Assembly (NCBI GenBank): GCA_040954595.2
Contig: CM082587.2
Span: 9,858,001-9,922,000 of the forward strand
Origin: Balanoglossus misakiensis
Taxonomy: Eukaryota; Hemichordata
Length of the DNA: 64,000 nt
Direction of reading: 5' to 3'
Shown: piece by piece, positions 57,512 to 64,000 of the stretch
Numbering within the stretch: the stretch's first letter is position 1
How the letters are laid out: each line of letters starts with the position of its first letter
Notes under the pieces: model-generated
The model's database searches: none
Told to the model about the DNA's origin: nothing
The model's input: the letters and a program-made list of their open reading frames with translations, nothing else
Position numbers and translations under genes: made by a program

Positions 57512-57762
57512 ATAAGAATGAATTATGAATAAATTAGAATGACAAGTCAATACAATAGTTGGCAGGCGGTAGTTTTTGAAGCAAAGCGGACAAAATACGG
57601 CTAGGACTAGGCTAGTAGGATTGGTAAAACAAGAAAAGTGGGGGTGGGGGGGGGGGGTGGGTGTCCCCCTCCCACACGGGAAAATTTTGTAAAATACGGT
57701 GCTCAAAGTTGCATTTGAATGAACTCAAAAGCAAACTAAGTAAATGTTAGGGAGGACTGCTT

Positions 57763-57927
57763 GGCTTGGGCCCTAAAAACCAGGATAATACCAATAGGGC
57801 CCAAGCGCTGCATGCGCTTGGGCCCTAAAAACTCTAGTAATACCAATAGGGCACAAGCCTGCGGGGCTTGTGCCCTAAAAATTCCAACGAAACCAAAAGG
57901 GCCCAAGCCTGGCTTGGCTTGGGCCCT
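57763..57927 (+). repeat. Three tandem Helentron-like tail hairpins
   Basis: Hairpins at 57796-57826, 57848-57876 and 57898-57927 (AGGGCCCAAGC / GCTTGGGCCCT types), each followed by CTAA, about 50 bp apart with 'aataccaata' spacers. A half-hairpin (GGCTTGGGCCCTAAAAAC) precedes at 57763. Confidence 0.8.
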
Positions 57928-58034
57928 AATTAATTAATTAACGATATTTAAATCTAATTGAACTATCACACGATCGAGTTTTGATCAGTGCGTATGGATA
58001 CGTGCGTGGTCAAGGCTTGAAATGGAGTCTATTA

Positions 58035-58632
58035 GGCTGCATTCACAAACACCGCTGGAGGGGGGGGGGCGAGAGATTGAGAGGGGGGGGGGATTTGACA
58101 AAATTGAGGTTATGTAAGGGGGGATTTGAAATAATTTAGGGACTGAAAGGGGGGGGGTACTTGAAAACTTTGACGACTAAATATTTATTTTGAGTCCACA
58201 AAAATGCAGTTTCGCGCCCTTTATTTTACAAAATTTTCTAATGTGGGAGGGGGACACCCCTCCCACAACCACCCCCTCCATCCATCGACACCTTTCAATC
58301 GGTTAAATTCGTCGTCCCCAACATAGCGGTAGTTCAGTTAATTTGCTTTTGCCGGGTTCATTAAAATGCAGCTTTGAGCTCTGTATTTTATAAAATTTTC
58401 TTACATGGGAAGGGGTCACCCCCTCCCAAACCCACCCCCTTCAATTCTCGGTTTACAATGTCTCCCAACACAGAATACAAATACTTAAAAAAAAAATACA
58501 ATGTTCAGTTTTAATACCCACTGTTGAGGGGAAACATCAGTTTCAAATTCTTTTCATGGGAGGGCTGTTTTTCTTTTTTACAAGATAGATAGGTGATGTG
58601 TTTTGCTCTGTGAAAGAAAATGGGGGGGGGGG
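58035..58632 (+). mobile_element. G-rich MITE, GGCTGCATTC family, right end lost
   Basis: Follows TTA (58032-58034) with GGCTGCATTCACAAACACC and matches the 581 bp element at 33198 through 'tgtgaaagaaaatggggg', with an extra core unit. It is cut where the TIR element at 58638 begins. Confidence 0.7.
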
Positions 58633-58637
58633 GCGTT

Positions 58638-60864
58638 GAGTGTTTCGAGGAGATATTAGAGAGGTTTAGTTACACGTAAATACGCTTACGTCTGACGGCA
58701 GGCAGTGGCGTTCGCGTATGCGTAGCGACGCGTGAATTTTGCGGTTTAGTTGTACGTTTTGAATAACTACAACAGTTAAAAATAGCGTCAAGGACACTGT
58801 GGTCCCATTTGAGGATTATGCGGAAACAGTGACACACCAGAATAAAAATTACAGGTGACATTGCAAGCAGATCTGCAAACAGCAATATCGGGCCCAAGCC
58901 AACATAGCACATAGCAATATAGCAATAAGCATATCTGCTCTGGATGCCAAGATATGGAAAAGTATGTCAAAGGTCACCTGAGGTTATGCAAAATTTGGGC
59001 AAGAAATTTTGACCCTATACTGGTCCATGTTCAACAAAAACCAAACCTATAGCCCTATTGGTTAGCCTGGAATTAGGTATGCACATAATAAATGAGATAT
59101 GCAGGTGTCACAGATGACCCCAAATTTTGGCTTTTCAATTTTAGTCCCAACCCTCCAAACGCCAAGTCTGTACCTGCTCTGGATGCCAAGATATGATAAA
59201 GTAGGTCAAAGGTCACCTGAGGTCATGCAAAATTTGGGCAAGAAATTTTGACCTTATACTGGTCTATGTTCAACAAAAACCAAACCAATAGCCCTATTGG
59301 TTAGCCTTGAATTAGGTATGCACATAATTAATGAGATATGCAGGTGTCACAGGTGACCCCCCAATTTTGGCTTTTCAATTTTAGTCCCAACCCTCCGAAC
59401 GCCAAGTCTGTACCTGCTCTGGATGCCAAGAAATGGTAAAGTAGGTCAAAGGTCACCTGAAGTCATGCAAAATTTGGGCAAGAAATTTTGACCCTATACT
59501 GGTCCATGTTCAACAAAAACCAAACCTATAGCCCTATTGGTTAGCCTGGAATTAGGTATGCACATAATAAATGAGATATGCAGGTGTCACAGGTGACCAA
59601 TATTTTGGCTTTTCAATTTTAGTCCCAACCCTCCAAACGCCAAGTCTGTACCTGCTCTGGATGCCGAGATATAGGAAAGTAGGTCAAAGGTCACCTGAGG
59701 TCACCCAAAATTTGGGCAAGAAATTTTGACCCTATACTGGTCCATGTCCCACAAGAACGAAACCTCTAGCCCTATTAGTTAGCCCGGAATTAGGTATGCA
59801 CATAATTAATGTGTTAAGCAGGTGTTACAGGTGAGCCCAAAATTTTGCCTTTTATTTTGGCCCCATTGTGCTCACTGACCAATAGACAGTCACTGTACAG
59901 GACTATTGCACAGACCAGAATTCCACAATAAGACGTGGACATAGCTTAACCATAGAGGTATAAGTAAAGGTATAAATTTAATAAAAAGACTAAAAAATTC
60001 ATAAAAAATAAAACATCCATGATATTAACTTAACACTTACAGGTCAATGTGAGGTTGACATAAGGTACATGCATACCAATTTTGAAAGCAATCTGATGAG
60101 TAGTTGTTGACTTTCAGAGTTTTGATAAATTTCACATTTTTCCAGCTAATTTGCATATTTTTGGGCCTGGCAACTTCGTTTGGACAAACTCCCATCTACA
60201 GCCCAGCCTGCACCTACACACCAAATATTGAGGTGATACGCGCAGCGGTTTTCAAGTTTTTGATGTGGTCGGACATACAGACATACATCCATACATACAT
60301 CCATACATACATACAGACGCAACCGATCCCATAAGGTCCCATGGTATATATGCCTTTACCAATGGGACCTAAAAACAATAGAAAATTCAAATATTTTTCA
60401 CTTCAATAAATTTTGTGTGTGATGAATATTCTCTAAGATCACCACCCTTGCAATGAGTTTCTTGACTGCAGTGGAAAGATAGTTTAGTGAAGTTTTCCGA
60501 TGCCTTTGTCGAGGCGTCCACTGAAAACGTAGTTTGGGAATAAATTTTTGTGTTTATGTTTTGAAAACACCAAATAGCGCCGGTTTTAGCACAAATGGCA
60601 GAATTTTTTTAGATAGCATGGATGCTGGCTATATCACAATTGCACTATAGAGATCAATCGCTCAAATTAAAAAGAGAATATCGAGAAATTCCGAAAAAAG
60701 TTACACGTAATCATGATTACGCATAGAAGCGTCGCTTGCCGTTCCGAACTTCTGTTCTACGCGTACGCGACGTCTGCTTATCATGTGACAATGACGCTAC
60801 GCGTACTGATCAAACGTATTTACGTGTAACTAAACCTGTCTAATATCTCCTCGAAACACTCGAG
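58638..60864. mobile_element. 2.2 kb element with ~47 bp TIRs and a nested repeat array
   Basis: Left end GAGTGTTTCGAGGAGATATT and continuing to 'tacacgtaaatacg'; right end 'cgtatttacgtgtaactaaa' to AATATCTCCTCGAAACACTC. The interior GCGTA-rich subterminal sequences (58690-58740, 60700-60800) are also inverted. A Helentron-like array (58858-60372) sits inside. No coding capacity. Confidence 0.65.
58858..60372 (+). mobile_element. Helentron-like element with four 239 bp core units
   Basis: Core units begin 'ctgctctggatgcc' at 58935, 59174, 59414 and 59652 (periods 238-240). Each has 'gtaggtcaaaggtcacctga', 'gccctattggttagcc', 'gcacataattaatgagatat' and 'gcaggtgtcaca'. The tail has a 25.2 kb-type monomer, GACATACATCC repeats and ends AATGGGACCTAAAAA. 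Units are more alike than in the 9 and 22 kb copies, so this array is younger or homogenised. Confidence 0.7.
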
Positions 60865-60865
60865 G

Positions 60866-61861
60866 GGGGTCGGCAAAATCCAGGGGGGGGGGGGGGGGTC
60901 ACTTAAATTTTGAAGTCCAAAAGGGGGGGGGGGTCATCTGTTTTTTTTAAACGTTTAGGGGGCGGTCACATACTTTTGCCACTGAACTTTTGGTTTTGAG
61001 TCCACAAAATTTTGCGCCCTTCATTTTACAAAATTTTCTCATGTGGGAGGGGGACACCTCCTCCCACACCCACCCCCTTCATTCTCCGCCACATTGCATT
61101 TATTGGCTGGTTTGTCTAGTGTACGAGGACCCACTACTTGCCACCCGATGCGTACTTTGAGTGGAGTAGCAAAAGTAAAATTGGTCCTCCCCAATATTGA
61201 GTTAATGTGCTTTTGAGTTCATAAAAATGCAACTTTTAGCCCAATATTTTTCAAAATTTTCTTATGAGAGAGGGGGACACCCCCTCCCACACCCAACCCC
61301 TTAATTCTTCACCACATCTAGCGTACCAAGGCGTAGCACTTTCCCACCCCCACCGACACTAACATTGACTGGCAATAGTAAAATTTGTCCTCCCTAACAT
61401 TTACTTAATTTGCTTTTGAGTTCATTCAAATGCAACTTTGAGCACCGTATTTTACAAAATTTTCTCGTGTGGGAGGGGGACACCCACCCCCCACCTTTTC
61501 TTGTTTTACCAATCCTACTAGCCTAGTCCTAGCCGTATTTCTTCCGCTTTGCTTCAAAACCTACCGCCTTCCAACTATTGTATTGACTTGTCATTCTAAT
61601 TTATTCATAATTCATTCTTATTGCAACGATATACTATTATGTACTTCAATCACTTTAAGAAATTTAGAATTGAGGTGTGGGAACCCTCATTCCCTATAAT
61701 GCATATAGTGTACATAGGATCAGGACGGCGAATGTTTTCGGCGTGGGGGGGGGGGGTCATCATTTTTTGGTGCTGAGTGAATGGGGGGTCGGCCTGATTT
61801 TGAAAACCGATGACTCAAACTTGCCGACCCTCCGCCCTGCCGTAAAATCTGAACGGTCCCT
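60866..61861 (+). mobile_element. G-rich TIR element, GGGACCGTTC family, left TIR missing
   Basis: Matches 30362-31236 ('gcaaaatccaggggg', 'gaagtccaaaaggggg') with more core units, each with a GGGAGGGGGACACC palindrome (61044, 61269, 61468). Ends GCCGTAAAATCTGAACGGTC CCT, the reverse complement of the left TIR at 30338. Confidence 0.65.
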
Positions 61862-61894
61862 AACACTCGGCATCTCAGGTTGCCTCTTATAATT

Positions 61895-62075
61895 ATAAAA
61901 AATAAAATAAACATACTGCAAAATAAAAAAAAACAGGTAGTGTGGTTGTTAATGGCAGTATTTGCCCAGCATTTGTGTAAAACCCAGTTCAGTTCCCGAA
62001 GCCACTTCAATTCATTTCATTTCACGGAGACCCTGAAAGATGCGATTTCGATTGTGCTTGGACCAGTCGTCTAGT
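61895..62075. repeat. Dispersed repeat shared with 51.1 kb
   Basis: Second copy of the 51126-51310 repeat, slightly diverged. Confidence 0.6.
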
Positions 62076-63212
62076 CGTTTGTTTGTTTAAAAACATTACA
62101 TCCATCCACAAATCCTTGAAATTGGACAATTCTTACATGTAGAATAAAAGAAGCAGCCAACCGTAGTGTAGACAGGGCATTACAGCAACTGAAGATCCTA
62201 GTAGCTTAATCAAAATGTAATTTCTTCCTTCTGAGAATGGGCAGCAACGTAAGCTGTCCGGTTTACAAGACAAACCGTCAAAGGAACTCTTTTATCTCAT
62301 CCACCATGTGGCTGTTGAATTCTACTTTTGAATGGTTTCACATGTATGCAACGTGACTTGACTTTTTAAGTCCTGTTCATTTTGTACAGGTTTGGTTGTT
62401 ATAAATTGACTTCTTGTGTCCATTTTTGTCCGCCAATTTACTTCCCCTTTTTGGGATGAATAAAGAGTGATTGAAATGAACAGAACTGAATTCTCCGTTG
62501 AGGAGCCTTGAATTGTGTTACATGTAAACAGTGATTAGTGTTTAATTTATTGGAGGAAAATGTCTCATGCCAAGTCGGCAGAATTCCAGGGTCATTTTAT
62601 TTCATCATTTCTATTGTACATCACCCATTTGAAGGTGAGATTTTATCAACAAAGTGATTAATTTTTCATGTTGGATCTTCAGTGAGCTGATTGCGTTTGG
62701 AATGTCCTATATCATTTCATGGTGTCATACGATCCAAAATAAAAGCTGTGGTAATTAAACCTTCATTGGCTGCAACTTTTGGCTATATCTACAGTATGTT
62801 TAAGTGTGTGTTTATACTGCAGTTTCTTGTTCAGATCCCTGAAACATGATGAAATACCCAGTATCCAACTTATTAAAACACAACCTACCGGTATATATTA
62901 TAAGTATAAAGTGAGCTGATTGCTAATGTGCAAAATTTGTATTCTAATCCGGACTAGAATTCATTTGTCAACAATAACAATGGCAGTTACACACATACAG
63001 TCTATGTTGACAAGTGGAGTACTGGGTTTAATTTTGTAGGAATGCTGTTTGGAATAGAACAAGAAATTGCATAGTTGCCAATTTTGGCACACAGAACAAA
63101 AATACTGAAATTTAATGTAGCCAAAAGTTCAGCTTTTCCCGGCAGTAAGGGCGATTCCGGTAAGGCCATTGCATGAGCAGTCAATCACCAAGTACCGGTA
63201 AGAGACAGAAAA
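62076..63212. other. Intergenic, no gene seen
   Basis: Contains AATAAAG at 62457-62463 (+) and AT-rich DNA that may hold the 3' UTR of the minus-strand frame at 63213-63476. No other feature recognised. Confidence 0.4.
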
Positions 63213-63476
63213 CTAGAATGCAACCAACATAACTGTGAGACCAACCATGAAAATATTGATATAAACAATCCATTTTGTATCCACCTTGTCTCTCACCGCA
63301 TGATATTCTCTGAAAAAGTCTCTCAGTCCCTCAATCAAGATCCACATGCCATAATTCAGACCAATGCAGAATAACGTCACAACGATATTACAGATGATGA
63401 TCACGTATCTCCAACAGTCAGGGGGGCCGTCTGGGTGCTCTGTCAATCTCAACTTCAGGAAACTTTTCACAGACAT
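63213..63476 (-). CDS. Hypothetical small protein with two membrane segments
   Basis: 87 codons. Two hydrophobic segments (VIIICNIVVTLFCIGLNYG and WIVYINIFMVGLTVMLVAF) flank a charged loop (EGLRDFFREYHAVRDKVD); a short basic N-terminus precedes. Composition looks coding, unlike the surrounding repeat-derived frames. It may be a whole small protein or the last exon of a larger one entering from beyond the window. Family not recognised. Confidence 0.45.
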   Translation of the reverse strand: MSVKSFLKLRLTEHPDGPPDCWRYVIIICNIVVTLFCIGLNYGMWILIEGLRDFFREYHAVRDKVDTKWIVYINIFMVGLTVMLVAF

Positions 63477-63749
63477 TCTGCTGATGAGATAGAAGAAAAG
63501 TCTATGATGAAAAATCTGTTTGAAAGTATAAGCAGGATATCAGGTTTTATATTTTTCGGCTTCGGTGGCCATTACACACAGTCACCTACAGGCTATAATC
63601 TCAAAAGCTGTACTTAGTGCCGTACGGTATATTACCGGTAGGATGGGTCTTGGAGTAGAAAACTATATTGCATTTGGTGCATGAACAAAAATACTGTCAA
63701 TAGAGCCAACAGTTACAGCTACCGCAGTGTCCCTTTAATCATAAGCTGA

Positions 63750-63797
63750 AGTTTGGGTGGGGGGTGGGGTGGGGGAGGTGGGGGGGATGGGGGGGAG
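63750..63797 (+). repeat. G-run tract with quadruplex potential
   Basis: Many G runs of 4-7 within about 48 bases ('ggtggggggtggggtggggg'), enough for several overlapping G-quadruplexes. Confidence 0.7.
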
Positions 63798-64000
63798 CTA
63801 GATTGTCAGAATAGCTGACGTTCAGACATTTAGCAGCTACTGAGCTCAAATACTTCATATTTCCAAACTAGCCATAACTTGTTGACTATAATTAATAAAG
63901 GCACGCATATAGCTAATAGTTATCAGAACAGCAAATTGGAATCTGCATACTTTTTATCAACATGACAGAATAAAAGTATACATTTTGAAGGTGCGCAGAT

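Overview
This is eukaryotic genomic DNA. Genes are split by GT-AG introns, exons are sparse, and most of the window is transposable elements, foldback repeats and low-complexity arrays. The gene set (an INTS1-like Integrator subunit, an NB-ARC/TPR protein, a small secreted PAN-domain protein), Tx1-like LINEs and short elements carrying tandem cores of the kind known from bivalve 'pearl' repeats suggest a marine invertebrate. A hemichordate, cephalochordate or other invertebrate deuterostome is my guess; the sequence alone does not settle it.

Layout. 0-1.2 kb: 3' fragment of a LINE. 3.76-26.28 kb (+): an unidentified gene with 11 visible phase-consistent exons; its 5' end is not visible. Its first visible intron holds a reverse-strand secreted PAN-domain gene (6.19-7.43 kb) inside a 7.1 kb block that splits a small TTAA-flanked MITE in two. 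Its last large intron (18.9-25.0 kb) holds a cluster of TTAA-flanked elements and a second, inverted 2 kb Helentron-like element. 26.3-34.8 kb: repeats, G-rich TIR elements and a decayed LINE interrupted by a 581 bp TTA-flanked MITE. 34.8-43.1 kb: a satellite whose monomer carries a (GA)n block, itself invaded by a Tx1-like LINE followed head-to-tail by a nearly identical 5'-truncated copy. 43.16-47.31 kb (+): eight exons of an NB-ARC/TPR protein lacking its P-loop exon. 49.5-53.7 kb (+): a tandem pair of genes for an eight-cysteine secreted protein; copy 1 is a pseudogene and copy 2 is intact. 54.84-56.41 kb (-): last four exons of an INTS1-like gene, with a pre-miRNA-like hairpin in its last intron. 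56.4-62 kb: (GA)n, a rearranged and duplicated copy of the secreted-gene 5' region, three tandem Helentron-like tail hairpins, and nested G-rich and tandem-repeat elements. 63.2 kb (-): a possible two-membrane-segment protein.

The genes show no operon-like logic. The NB-ARC/TPR gene and the tandem secreted cysteine-rich genes are the kind of fast-evolving, possibly immune loci that sit in repeat-rich DNA. The most unusual content is in the mobile elements: a MITE split by a 7.1 kb block carrying a gene, pairs of TTAA elements sharing one target site, two TIR families with the same G-rich core, and a satellite with an embedded microsatellite.
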